A stretch of DNA of 64,000 nucleotides, from positions 1-64,000 of the forward strand of contig CAITIS010000077.1 in assembly GCA_903892515.1 (NCBI GenBank), read 5' to 3'. Shown piece after piece: positions 7,432 to 17,600 of this stretch. The notes below the pieces were generated by a model. It ran no database searches. It had not been told where the DNA came from and saw only the letters and a list, made by a program, of their open reading frames with translations. Position numbers and translations under genes: made by a program. Each line of letters starts with the position of its first letter. Positions within the stretch are counted from its first letter, which is position 1. The DNA is from an uncultured Planctomycetota bacterium. GTDB lineage: Bacteria > Planctomycetota > Phycisphaerae > SM23-33.

Positions 7432-8791
7432 AACGGCAGTTCCTCTTGGCGATGGCGCAGGTGCGGCTGGCCATGTCGCTGATCTTGACCACATGCAGGT
7501 CCACCAGCTGGCTGCAGAGCGCGTCATGCAGCGGCTCTTGCCAATGCCGGGGGATCGCCTTGGCTCCCTCTGATACGCCCATGATAGAACCGGCCGTGGC
7601 CGCGGTGCAATCGGTATCCATTCCTGCCATTGTGGCGATGCCGATGGTCCGGCCAAAGTCGCCATCACCATACAACAGGCTCATCAACGTGATCGCGGCA
7701 TTGGGCAGGATGTGATTCCATATCACCGCCTCCGACCGTTTCAGGCCGTGGTGATATCGCTGGTAGATCTGGGCGTTGGCCTGTTCCCAGTCGGCCTCTT
7801 CGGCGCAAAGCCGGACGGTGAAATCCACCATCTCGGCGAAGCGCGATCGCGGCGGCATGTATTGACGGGCGGTCTGGATGGCACGCGCCACGTCTCCATG
7901 GGCGAAGGCGTCGGCCAGGAGCACGGCGAAGAAGATGCCGCCATAGATGCCGTTGCGGGTCTGAGAGCCGCGGGCGTCCTGGAAGGCCATCCGCGCCGCC
8001 GAAGCCGGGTTGGCCGGCGCCGCCCAGCCGAACGGGTCGCAGCGAATCATGGCCCCCAGCGATTGGCGGCAGGGGTTGCCGAAGATGGCGGTGTACGGAG
8101 CCTTCATGCCCCACAGCCCGCGCACGAACATGTTCAGCCCCGATGAATACAACTGGCTGCGCGGCGCTAACGCCGCCAGCTCCGCGATGTATTGATCCGT
8201 GGTGAACTCAGTTCCGTACTTCTCCAGCACGCGCAGGCCCACCATGCTGTAGGTGGTGTCGTCGTCCACCACGCCGCAACTGAACTGGCCCTTGGCCAGC
8301 CATTGCCAACGGTGCAGCCGCCGCCCGTGCGGGCTTTCTTCCTTCAGCTGCGCCAAGCGCTGCGGATCGCTGATGGGGTTCATGTAGTCCAGCAGCGGCC
8401 AGGAGTCGCACGCCTGGAGAGCCTTCTTGCACTCATCCGGCCAGGCGCATTCCATCGGCTTGCCCAGCTGGCAGCCGATCACGCGTCCCAGCCAGCCGCC
8501 ATGCACCCGGTCGGCGAGTTGGGCTTCATCGCCGGAGAAACGCGCGTGCGAATCTTCCGGCGGGAAGGTCTTGGAGATAGCTTCCCAGTCGCTGGGCTCA
8601 TCGTATGGCAGGCTCGGCGACAGAGGCCTTGCCCACAGCTCCTGCTGAAAAGCCAGCAGGGCGTCAAGGGAACGCTTCTGTGCGACCTGGGCCAGTTCGC
8701 CCAGCAACGTCGGGGCGTCGTGCCCCTCGTCAATCATGGAATTGATGTCGGTCTCGATAGCCAGGCGGACGATTTCAAAGAGCGGGTGCAT
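7421..8791 (-). CDS. ADP-ribosylglycohydrolase family protein
   Basis: Start chosen at ATG 8791 (MHPLFEIVRLAIET), whose first base is the last position of the preceding TAA; the 132 residues upstream in the frame are shadow of the transketolase gene. The 456-residue protein has a family N-terminal helix region, then DRVHGGWLGRVIGCQLGKP, the dinuclear metal motif CGVVDDDTTYSM and the C-terminal metal motif MAGMDTDCTAATAGSIMG. These correspond to the GDDT and DTDT motifs of DraG/ARH enzymes. DraG removes ADP-ribose from proteins, but many relatives sit in carbohydrate operons and may hydrolyse other N- or O-ribosides. The position between the transketolase and the repressor suggests such a metabolic role. 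Confidence 0.88.
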   Translation of the reverse strand: MHPLFEIVRLAIETDINSMIDEGHDAPTLLGELAQVAQKRSLDALLAFQQELWARPLSPSLPYDEPSDWEAISKTFPPEDSHARFSGDEAQLADRVHGGWLGRVIGCQLGKPMECAWPDECKKALQACDSWPLLDYMNPISDPQRLAQLKEESPHGRRLHRWQWLAKGQFSCGVVDDDTTYSMVGLRVLEKYGTEFTTDQYIAELAALAPRSQLYSSGLNMFVRGLWGMKAPYTAIFGNPCRQSLGAMIRCDPFGWAAPANPASAARMAFQDARGSQTRNGIYGGIFFAVLLADAFAHGDVARAIQTARQYMPPRSRFAEMVDFTVRLCAEEADWEQANAQIYQRYHHGLKRSEAVIWNHILPNAAITLMSLLYGDGDFGRTIGIATMAGMDTDCTAATAGSIMGVSEGAKAIPRHWQEPLHDALCSQLVDLHVVKISDMASRTCAIAKRNCRYAS

Positions 8792-9759
8792 TACGAGTTC
8801 ATTTCCTTCTTCATGGCGATAACGCGTTTGGCGCAGCGGACAATCGACGACCAGTCCAACCCCGCCCGCTGCAGGATTTCGGCGTAGCCGCCGGATTCCC
8901 CAAACTGGTCGGGAATCCCGCAACGGATCACCGGCGTCGGGCGGAACTGGGCCAGCGTTTCGCAGACGGCCGAGCCTAAGCCCCCGATAATGCTGTGCTC
9001 TTCCACCGTGACCACGGCGCCGGCCATGCGTGCGGCCGCCACGAGGGCCGGCTCGTCCAACGGCTTGAGCGTAGGGACGTGCAGAACGCCCACGGAGAGT
9101 CCTTCGGCCTGCATGTGTGCCCAGGCCGCTAAGACGGTAGGCAGCATGGTCCCGGTGGTGACGAGCGCCACATCCGTGCCCTGGCACACCGGCCTGGCCA
9201 CGCCAATACGAAACGGGCCCGTCAGCGGCGAGTCATCGGGCACGACTTCCCGCGAAATCCGCAGGAAGACCGGGCCAACATGTTCTATCGCCGCCCGCAC
9301 GGCGTCGCGGGTCTCATTGGCACTGCCGGGCGCGATTACGGTCATGCCGGGCATTACCCGCATGATCGCCAGGTCTTCGACGCTCTGATGGCTGGCGCCA
9401 TCGGCGAAATCAGACAGCCCGGCGTATCCGCCGATCAGCTTGACGTTCAGGCCCGCGCCGGCGACCTGCGACCGCACCTGGTCGCCCGCTCGCAGCGACA
9501 GGAACAAGGCGAAAGTGCTGACCACCGGGATCAAGCCACACGTGCTCATGCCGGCGGCGGCTGAGACCATGTTGGCCTCGGTGATGCCGAAGTTGAAGAA
9601 CCGCTTCGGGAATGCCCGCGCGAACAGGCACGTTTGGGTCGAACTGCTGACGTCGGCATCCAGCACGACGATGCGCTCGTCCGCGCTCCCAAGCTCGACC
9701 AGGGTCTCGCCCAGGATGAGCCTCTGCGCTTTGCCGGCACTGGCCATTCCCGCGGTCAT
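8791..9759 (-). CDS. Transketolase, C-terminal (pyrimidine-binding) subunit
   Basis: The 322-residue protein corresponds to the second half of a transketolase. It has the catalytic glutamate in FNFGITEANMVSAAAG, the substrate-side segment DGASHQSVEDLAIMRVMPGMTV, and the C-terminal domain ending with VVTVEEHSIIGGLGSAVCE. It overlaps the N-terminal subunit gene by four bases (ATGA), consistent with translational coupling of an obligate heteromer. Together the pair would transfer a two-carbon ketol unit between sugar phosphates using thiamine diphosphate. Split transketolases often belong to specialised sugar pathways (for example apulose-4-phosphate transketolase), so housekeeping function is not assumed. 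Confidence 0.93.
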   Translation of the reverse strand: MTAGMASAGKAQRLILGETLVELGSADERIVVLDADVSSSTQTCLFARAFPKRFFNFGITEANMVSAAAGMSTCGLIPVVSTFALFLSLRAGDQVRSQVAGAGLNVKLIGGYAGLSDFADGASHQSVEDLAIMRVMPGMTVIAPGSANETRDAVRAAIEHVGPVFLRISREVVPDDSPLTGPFRIGVARPVCQGTDVALVTTGTMLPTVLAAWAHMQAEGLSVGVLHVPTLKPLDEPALVAAARMAGAVVTVEEHSIIGGLGSAVCETLAQFRPTPVIRCGIPDQFGESGGYAEILQRAGLDWSSIVRCAKRVIAMKKEMNS

Positions 9760-10577
9760 GGCTTCACCGCCAGTTCGGCCTTGGCCAGCCGGTAGCCCTC
9801 TGCCGCCAGCGGCTTGCCGTGCCAGGCACTCTGACCTTCCATGAACGACACGCCCTTGCCCTTAACCGTCCTAGCCACAATGGCCTTGGGACGCCCCGTC
9901 AACTGCTGAGCCCAACCCAGCGCGGCGGACAGCTCCGCACAGTCGTGGCCATCGCAACCGCGGACGTCCAAGCCGAACTGCGCGAGCTTGCCGGGGATAT
10001 CCCCCATAGGCATGACCTGCTCCACCGGGCCATCCAACTGAACGCCATTGAGATCAACAATTACGACCAGATTGTCCAACCCGTACTTGCTGGCGGCCGT
10101 CATGGCCTCCCAGTTTTGGCCCTCTTGGAGCTCGCCATCGCCCACCAGCACGTATACACGAAAGTCTTTGCCGGCCAGCCGTGCCGCCAGCGCCATGCCC
10201 ACCCCAGCTGAGATGCCCATGCCAAGAGACCCAGCGGACATATCGATGCCCGGTGTCTTCCGCATGTCGGGATGGCCCTGGAGCATCGAGCCGGTCTTGC
10301 GAAGCGTCGCCAACATCGCCGGGTCGAAGAACCCGCGCTGGGCCAACACCGCGTACAGCGCCGGCGCGGCGTGGCCCTTGGACAGTATGAACCTGTCCCG
10401 GTCCGGCCAGAGCGGCTCTGACGGCCTGACTCGAAGCACCTGGCCATACAATGTCCAGAGAATCTCGACGCACGAGAGGCTGCCTCCGCAGTGGCCCGAG
10501 CCGGCCGCGTGGGCCATGTCCACAATCCGGTTGCGAAGATGGCGGCATTGCTCCGCCATCACGTCATGCGCAGCCAT
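9756..10577 (-). CDS. Transketolase, N-terminal (thiamine diphosphate-binding) subunit
   Basis: The 273-residue protein carries the first-half hallmarks: GSGHCGGSLSCVEILWTLYG near the N-terminus, LSKGHAAPALYAVLA, and the thiamine diphosphate/Mg motif VGDGELQEGQNWEA...NLVVIVDLN. The length is normal for split N-terminal subunits. Start at ATG 10577 overlaps the epimerase-like gene by 14 bases, so all early genes of the operon are probably translated from one message. Confidence 0.93.
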   Translation of the reverse strand: MAAHDVMAEQCRHLRNRIVDMAHAAGSGHCGGSLSCVEILWTLYGQVLRVRPSEPLWPDRDRFILSKGHAAPALYAVLAQRGFFDPAMLATLRKTGSMLQGHPDMRKTPGIDMSAGSLGMGISAGVGMALAARLAGKDFRVYVLVGDGELQEGQNWEAMTAASKYGLDNLVVIVDLNGVQLDGPVEQVMPMGDIPGKLAQFGLDVRGCDGHDCAELSAALGWAQQLTGRPKAIVARTVKGKGVSFMEGQSAWHGKPLAAEGYRLAKAELAVKP

Positions 10578-11397
10578 CGTTGTAAGCCTTTATCAAGGGG
10601 CGAAGATACTCGATCGCTTGCCGCGCCGCGGTGTCGGGATCGGGCTGAGGCAGGATCTCCACCGACGCCCATCCAGAATACCCGCACTGTTTCAAGGCCA
10701 GGAACACCGCAGTAAAATCGATGTGCCCCTGTCCCGGCGCCAGGCGATTTGAGTCAGCCATGTGAAGATATCGCACGCGGTGGCAGTGCTGCCGAAGCTC
10801 CGAGGCGATGTCGCGATCCTCGATGTTCATGTGAAACAGGTCGGGCATCAGCGCCATGTCGGTCAAGCCGGCCGTGTCAAGCAGGGCCACCGCCTCCGCG
10901 ACGGAATTGATGAAGTTGATCTCGTAGCGGTTCACCGGTTCCAGCACCAGCGTCACTCCGCAGGAGCGTGCGTACAGGCATAACTCGCGGGCCGTTGCGA
11001 TGAATCGCTCCTGCGTCTGGGCCCTCGATTGCCCCGGCTCGATGAATCCGCGGCACCGGCCGACGTTAACCATGGCCCCCAATTCCGCCGCCACGTCGAT
11101 CAACCCGCGAAACACGTCCAGAAGTTGCGTCTTCCTGGCCGGATCGGTGGTGGCGAAATGCAGGTTAAGGTTGGCGAACACTTGCCCGGTGGAGATGCAA
11201 GGGCAGACCAGGCCGGCGTCCTTTAGCTGGCGCTTCATTCCCCCCAGGTCGATCTCGCCGGCGTCCTGGAGGGCCAGTTCGACCCCGTCAAAGCCGAGTG
11301 CCCTGGCCTTGTGCAAAGAGGATTCAAACCCGCGCCAGACGACGAACGCCGCCGGCGGGGCTTTTTCTGATGCAATGGTAATGGCCAGTCGCAGCAT
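10564..11397 (-). CDS. Sugar phosphate isomerase/epimerase-like TIM barrel (AP endonuclease 2 superfamily)
   Basis: The 277-residue form starts at ATG 11397 (MLRLAITIASEKAPP); a TTG at 11457 would extend it over the palindromic operator and has no ribosome binding site. The xylose-isomerase-like TIM-barrel pattern is visible: ARALGFDGVEL early, LVLEPVNRYEINFINS with the metal-binding glutamate, LMPDLFHMNIED with D and H ligands, VRYLHMADSNRLAPGQGHIDF, and the terminal VEILPQP glutamate. The family holds epimerases and isomerases of ketoses, myo-inosose dehydratases and hydroxypyruvate isomerase. This is the first gene of the operon and likely interconverts the entry sugar or a derivative. There is no strong Shine-Dalgarno sequence, only TAGG directly before ATG. 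Confidence 0.88.
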   Translation of the reverse strand: MLRLAITIASEKAPPAAFVVWRGFESSLHKARALGFDGVELALQDAGEIDLGGMKRQLKDAGLVCPCISTGQVFANLNLHFATTDPARKTQLLDVFRGLIDVAAELGAMVNVGRCRGFIEPGQSRAQTQERFIATARELCLYARSCGVTLVLEPVNRYEINFINSVAEAVALLDTAGLTDMALMPDLFHMNIEDRDIASELRQHCHRVRYLHMADSNRLAPGQGHIDFTAVFLALKQCGYSGWASVEILPQPDPDTAARQAIEYLRPLIKAYNDGCA

Positions 11398-11404
11398 CCT
11401 ACGT

Positions 11405-11416
11405 ATTGTACACAAT
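11405..11416. promoter_or_regulatory. Palindromic operator candidate 1
   Basis: ATTGTACACAAT: perfect 5-bp arms ATTGT/ACAAT around AC, the size and symmetry of FadR-subfamily GntR operators. It lies seven bases upstream of the first codon of the operon, where a bound protein would block transcription or initiation. Confidence 0.65.
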
Positions 11417-11538
11417 GTTCGGATAAGATCAAGCTCGCCTTCGGTTTCCTTAGCCAATTGCGGCTAGCGCTGCAAGGCCTTTGCCATATATTCCCTTCCG
11501 GCATCCAGCCGTGCCACACCTTGTCATCCGTGCCTGAA

Positions 11539-11550
11539 ATTGTACACAAT
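11539..11550. promoter_or_regulatory. Palindromic operator candidate 2
   Basis: An identical 12-mer ATTGTACACAAT, 134 bp from the first copy. Two exact copies in one 280-bp gap strongly suggest a paired or looping binding site for the GntR protein of the same operon. The intervening DNA should contain the operon promoter, although no clear -35/-10 pair stands out. Confidence 0.65.
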
Positions 11551-11674
11551 ATGGTGTGACAACAAGCTTGCTCGCCATCGGCGGCTTGGGAGCGCTGGCG
11601 CGGCGCGAGCGCATTGGTCCAATGTTTTGGCGGCGGCGCGCAGATGTCAGGACTCACGAGGAGAATTCCTGCCA

Positions 11675-14600
11675 TCAGATAATGTGGATGAAATCTTCCG
11701 GCCCGGAAGAGTTCTGTCGCTTCGGCGCCGGCCAGGCCCAACTCTGGCTCTTGGTTACGCTATCGGTATGAGTCACCTTGCCCATCTTGCCCGCTGGCGC
11801 CCACAGCCCGCCTGAGCCATCCCAGTTCAGCACGTTCATGGTGGCGATACCCGCCGAGACGTAGCTTTGGATGAAGAAGCGCGGGGCGGCTGGGCCGGTC
11901 TGGCCTTTCAGTCCCACTATGCTGAAGGTCTTGATGGTTCCGGTTGGGGCATTGGCCAAATCGCCCAGCACAACATGGTCGTTGAGCTGCAGCTGGCTGA
12001 GGCTCACTCCCACGCCCAGGCGGCTTTGCTCAAGGGATCCGACGGTGAGGCTGCTCACGTTACCGGCGGAGCGGAACAACATGCCGCCGAACTTGCCCGA
12101 CACGGTCATGCTGCCCACCGTGCCAGCCAGGATCTCCCACTGGCAGTCCTTCAGGTCGCCCGCAATACTCACGCTATCCAGGGTGTTCTTGTGAGCGGGC
12201 ACCCCGGCGCCCGAGAGCGTCACCGGCGTCGCGACGTTGCCGGGTGCGGCTATAGCAGCGTTGGCCGTGGCCTTGAAGGAGCCGATCCACCCGGCCGTGA
12301 TCTGGCCGTCGCTGTATCCATTCGTGTTCAAGCTGGCGATGCCCGCGTCCACCGCCAGACTCAAGCCCTGTGCCAGCGCAACGCTCAGTTTATTGACAGA
12401 CTTTCCTTGGCCGTCCTGGCCGCGAATAACCAGGCTCGAATTGCTGGCCGTGCCAAGAATCGATATGTCGCCGACATAGCCATTGGGCAACTTCCAGATG
12501 CTGCCGGCCAGCAGGTCTCCGGCGATGCTGGCCTTGGCCAGCGTGGCCGTCTTTGGACGGACGTTGGCGCTGGTCAACGTCACAGCTCCGCCAAAGTCAC
12601 CGTCGGTGCCCAACGCATGACTGGCGGTTGTTGACAGTGTGCCGATCCAGCCGGCGGTAAGGTCGCCGTTCAGCCACTCGTTGGCGTTCAGAGTCCTTAT
12701 GCCGCCGGCAGTGACCACACTGGCGCCGTCGGCCTTGGCCAACTGGAGCTTGCCAACCGACTGGCCCTTGGCGTCAAATCCCTGCACTTGCAACTGGGCT
12801 CCATCCGTCAGGCCGCCGACTGTAATCGCACTGACAAAGCCGGCGCGAATGTCCCATAGGCTGGGCATCCAGTTTCCGCTGGTCGCAACCGTCCCGAGCG
12901 TCGCCTTGCCGGCGGCGGCATGTTCGCCGGTCAAGGCCAGGTCCATGCCCAGCCTTCCCGCCTTGCCGTGCGTGTTGCCTGTGCTCGTGATCGTGCCGAT
13001 CCAGCCGGCGCTGATGCTGCCGCCGGTCCAGTCATTGGTGATGATCGTGCCGATGCCGCCATCGGCCCTGACCGTGGGCGTGAGGGTGGATGCGACCGTC
13101 AGCTTCTTGATCGACTGGCCGGTTCCGTCGTAGCCCTGCACGTCGATTTGCGCGTGGCCGAGCATGCCCGCGATGCTCACTTCTCCCAGTGGAGCTTTCG
13201 CCTTGGCCCCGGGGCTGCCCACAAAGATGTTGGCCTGGAAGTTGCCTTCCAGCATCAGCAGCCCGCCACCCATGGGCCGGCCGGTGATATTCAGCTTGTC
13301 GATGAAGGGCGCCGTGATTCGATCCGGCACGGTATCGGTCTCCAGCCATTGCAGCGCCGTGAGCGATGCCACGCCGACACTGCCGGTATCCAGCGTCACG
13401 TCGCGGACCTCACCCATGGTCACTTGCAGCTTGGCCTTGGGGTCCAGCGGCGTCGTCGGGTCGTTGCACAAACGTATCTGCTTGAAAGCCGCGGTGGCGT
13501 CGCCCAGCGTCAGCGTCTGCAGGCTGCCGTCGATGAGCACGTTGCCCAACAGGTTGACGGCCGGCGCGGAAATGGACTGCAGCGAGCCGGGATGCACGAT
13601 GATGTTGGTGACGTTCGTCCTGCCATCGCCGCTGCCGGCTTTGGTCACCTCGATGCTGAGCTTGCTGGTGAAGCCGGTGTTGGCCAGCTCTATTCGATGC
13701 ATGTCCGACTGGGCGGCTGCGTCATCCAACAGGTACACCTTGCCTGTGCCGCCGCCGACGAGCTTGACCGTCACCTCGTCGCCGTTCTGGTCAGTGAAGC
13801 TGTAGCCGCCGGCGACAATCTCATGCCCCAGGCTGGTGGGAACGTCCAAGCTCAGGCTGTAAAACTCGTTGACGGCGGAAGGTTCAGGATCGATCCGGAC
13901 GTAATATCGCGTTCCCAGCGTCACCGCGTACGCCAGCGATTGCTGACCGCCGACGACTGAAGAGGTCGCCAGCAAGCCGCCGCCGGCGTCCCAGAGTTCG
14001 ACAATCGTGTCGGTGCGGTCGGCGACGAAGGTGGCCTGGCCGCCGGCCTCAGCCTGGAAGGCAAACCAGTCTTCGTCGTCCGCCTCGTCGATCGTCAGGT
14101 TGGCCTCGACCCGGTTGCCCAGCAGGCCTAGTTCCTTGGCCGAGAAGCGATCATCGTTGTATTCGAAACGATCCGCGGCGATGCCGCTGCCATTGCCCTG
14201 GATGACGAAGATGTACGGGGTCTCATCGCCGTCATCGCTGGTAATGATCACCTGGCTGGTCTTTGGCCCCGGCGTGGCAGGATGGAAGAGGATCTCCACG
14301 CTGCTCTGGCCGCCGGCGGCAATGGTGCCGCCCAATGAACTCACCACCTCGAAGTCCGTCGTGTTGGTCAACTGCACGCGCGTGGCGCCGGTTATCGTAA
14401 GGGCCCGGTTGCCGGTGTTGCAGACCAGGAAGGTGTGCGAAACCGAGCCGCCTTCGAACGCGGCCGTGCCGAAATCGGTGCCGTCCGCCACGTCGGGCGC
14501 GGCGTCGCCATTGGCGATTGCCTGGTCGGCGCCAAAGATCGCAATCTCGGGCACCTGCGGCACCGTGCCATGGCCGGCGATGCCGAATTCGTACGGCGTT

Positions 14601-17600
14601 TCGTTGCCGTCATTGCTGAGAATGACCACTGTGGCCGTCCGCAAGCCCTCGGCCGTGGGCGTGAACGCGATCTCGAACGTCAGGCTGTTAGACGCCGGGA
14701 TCGTGCTGTCCGGCTGGATCGTCACGACAAAGTCCGCGTCGTCGCCAACGATGCTGATGGCCGGGCTGCCCGTGAGGCTCAGCGGCCCAGAGCCGGTGTT
14801 GGCGATGGTGAACGTGCGTGTCACCGTCCCCGTCCCCAGCAGCTTGGCGCCGAAGTCGGTGCCGTCGGCGGCGGAGGGGCTCAGGTCGCCGTCGGGAATG
14901 CCGACGCCGTTGCCGCGCACGTCGATCTCGGCGCCTGCGGTGGCGGTGCCGGTGATGACGAAATCGTAGGAGCCTTCGTTGCCGTCATTATTCTCGATGG
15001 TGACGGTGGCGTTGCGGACGCCGGCGGCCACAGGGTCAAAGCGGATGGTGAACGTGGTGTTCTCGCCTGGTGCCACGCTGGAGCCTGGCTGGGAGGTGAC
15101 CGTGAAATCCGCGGCTCCCGAGCCGGCTATGCGGACTTTGGGCTGGCCGGTGAGATTCACGCCGGCGCTGCCGCGGTTGTAGATGGTGAACGTGTGACTG
15201 ACGGCGCCGGCGGACAGCTCGACGCTGCCGAAGTCGGTGTCGTTTGCCGCATTGGCCGCGGCGCTGCCGTCGGCCACTGCCGCACCCTTGGCCTCCACGT
15301 CCATCTCGGGAGCCGACGTGCCGGCGCCCTTGATGGCGAAGTCGTATTCCGCCTCGTTGCCGTCGTCGCTCAGCACCGTCACCGTGGCTATCCGGTCGCC
15401 CACTGCGGCCGGGTCGAATGTGACCTGAAAGCTCGAACTCGCCCCGGGAGCGATGGGCGTGCCCGGCAAGGCTCCCAGCGTGAAGTCGCCGGCGTTGACG
15501 CCGGTGATGCGGACGCGCGGATCAGTCAGGTTCAGGTCGGCTGAGCCGACGTTGTACAGTGTGAACGTTCGCGTGATCGTGCCGCTGGCGAAGTCGACGG
15601 CCCCGAAGTCGGTGTGGTCGGCCAGGGCTGGCGTCGCGTCGCCGTCAGAGATGACCACGTTGTTGACGCGCACCTCCGCCTCCGGAGCTGCCAAGGCCGT
15701 GGCGGCGATGCTGAAGTCATACGGGTTCTCGTCGCCGTCGCTGTTGGCTATGCTCAGCGTGGCGGTGCGAACGCCCCCAGCCGACGGCGTGAAGCGCACG
15801 ACGAAAGTGGTGGCGCCGCCGCCGGCCACGGAGCCGCCCGGCTGGGTCGTCACGGCGAAGTCCGCCGCGTTCTGGCCCTGGATCACCACCTTGGGCGTGC
15901 CCGTCAGCGTCAAGGCGCCGCTGCCGGTATTGGCGATGGTGAATGTCCGCACAAGCGTGCCCGCGCCGATCAGGACGCTGCCGAAGTCGGTGTAGTCGCT
16001 GGCCGAGGGCGAACCGTCGCCGTCGGCAATGGAGTTGCCATTGCCCTGCACATCGATCTCGACGTTCGTTGAGCCCAGCCCTGTGACCGAGAAGTTGTAC
16101 GGGTTCTCATCGCCGTCATTATTGTCGATGCTGATCGTGGCCGCTCGCACGCCTGAGACGCTGGGGTCAAAGCGGATGGTGAAGCTGGTGAATTCGCCGT
16201 GAGCAACTGAGGCCGCCGGCAGAGTCGTGACGCTGAAGTCCGCGGCGGCCGGGCCGGTGATCTTGACTAGGGGCGTGCTCGTCAGGGCCAGTTCGCCGCT
16301 GCCGAGATTGTTGATGACGAAGGTGCGGCTGATGGCGCCGCCGGCAATGTCGGTTCCGCCGAAGTCCGTCCCGTCGGCGTTTGTGGGCGAAGTGTCGCCG
16401 TCGGCAATCAGCTGGCTGTTGCCGCTGATGGCGATTTCGGGCGCCGAAGTCGCGGTGCCGCGGACAGAGAAGGTGTAGTCGCCCTCGTCTGTGTCATTAG
16501 TGTAGACGGTGACTACCGCGTCGCGCGTGCCGACGACCGTGGGCTCGAAGCTCACCTGGAAGGTGACGCTGCCGCCGGCATCGACGCTGGCAGCCGCGGG
16601 CGGCGTGACGATGAAGTCGCCGCCGGCCGCGCCGCCCATGGCCACCTTGGGCCCCAGCAGGTTCAGCGGCTGAGAGCCGCGGTTGTAGAGCGTGAACGTG
16701 CGGACGACCTCACCGGCGATCCAGTCGGTGGAACCGAAATCGGTGTAATCGGCCGCCGCGGGCGAATCGTCGCCATCGACAATGATGACGTTGTTGCCGC
16801 GGATTTCCGCCTCCGGCTCGATGGAGCCGGTACCCTTGATGTCGAAGCTGTAGGGGCCCTCGTCGGAATCGTTGTTATTGATGACCACCGTCGCCGCGCG
16901 GGCGCCGTTGGCCGAGGGCGTGAACGTGATCTGAAACAGCGTGGTCCCGCCGTTGGCGCTCACCGAACTGGCCGCGGCGGTGCTCACGCTGAAGTCGGCG
17001 GCATTGGCTCCTTCCAGCTTCACGCGCGGACTGCCCGTCAGGTTCAACGGGCCGCTGCCACTGTTGGCGATGGTGAAGCTGCGCGTGATCGGCGTGCCCA
17101 CCAGGCCGCTGCCAAAGTCGGTAAAGTCCCCGGCTGAAGGCGCAGCCTCGCCGTCGGCGATGGAGACGCCGTTGCCCGTCACGTCCATCTCCGGCGTGGC
17201 CGTGCCGGTGCCGGAAATGCTGAAGTTGTACGGATTCCGGGCCGTGTCATTGGTTGCAATGGACAGTGCAGCGTTGGCTGCACCCGCGTTGGAGGGGTTG
17301 AATCGCACGTGGAAGGCCGTGTACTGCCCCGGGGGAATACTCGTAAGCGGCTGGGTCACCACGCTGAAAGCTGCTGCCCCCGCGCCGCTGACCACCACCG
17401 GCGTCGCCCCCGTCAGCGTGAGAGTATCCCCGCCGCGATTGTAAATGTAGAAGGTGCGGGTGACGGCGCCGTCGCGGATGTCGGCCGAGCCGAAACTCGT
17501 GAAGTCCGTGCCGCTCGGGGTGCTGTCATTGTCGGCAATGACCACGTCGTTGCCCTGAATCTCCATGACCGGGTATGTCACGCCCGTCCCGCGAATGGCG

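Noticed and set aside
11235-11741. Minus-strand frame of 168 residues covering the operator region
   Set aside because: It overlaps the start of the epimerase-like gene in another frame and lacks family sequence.
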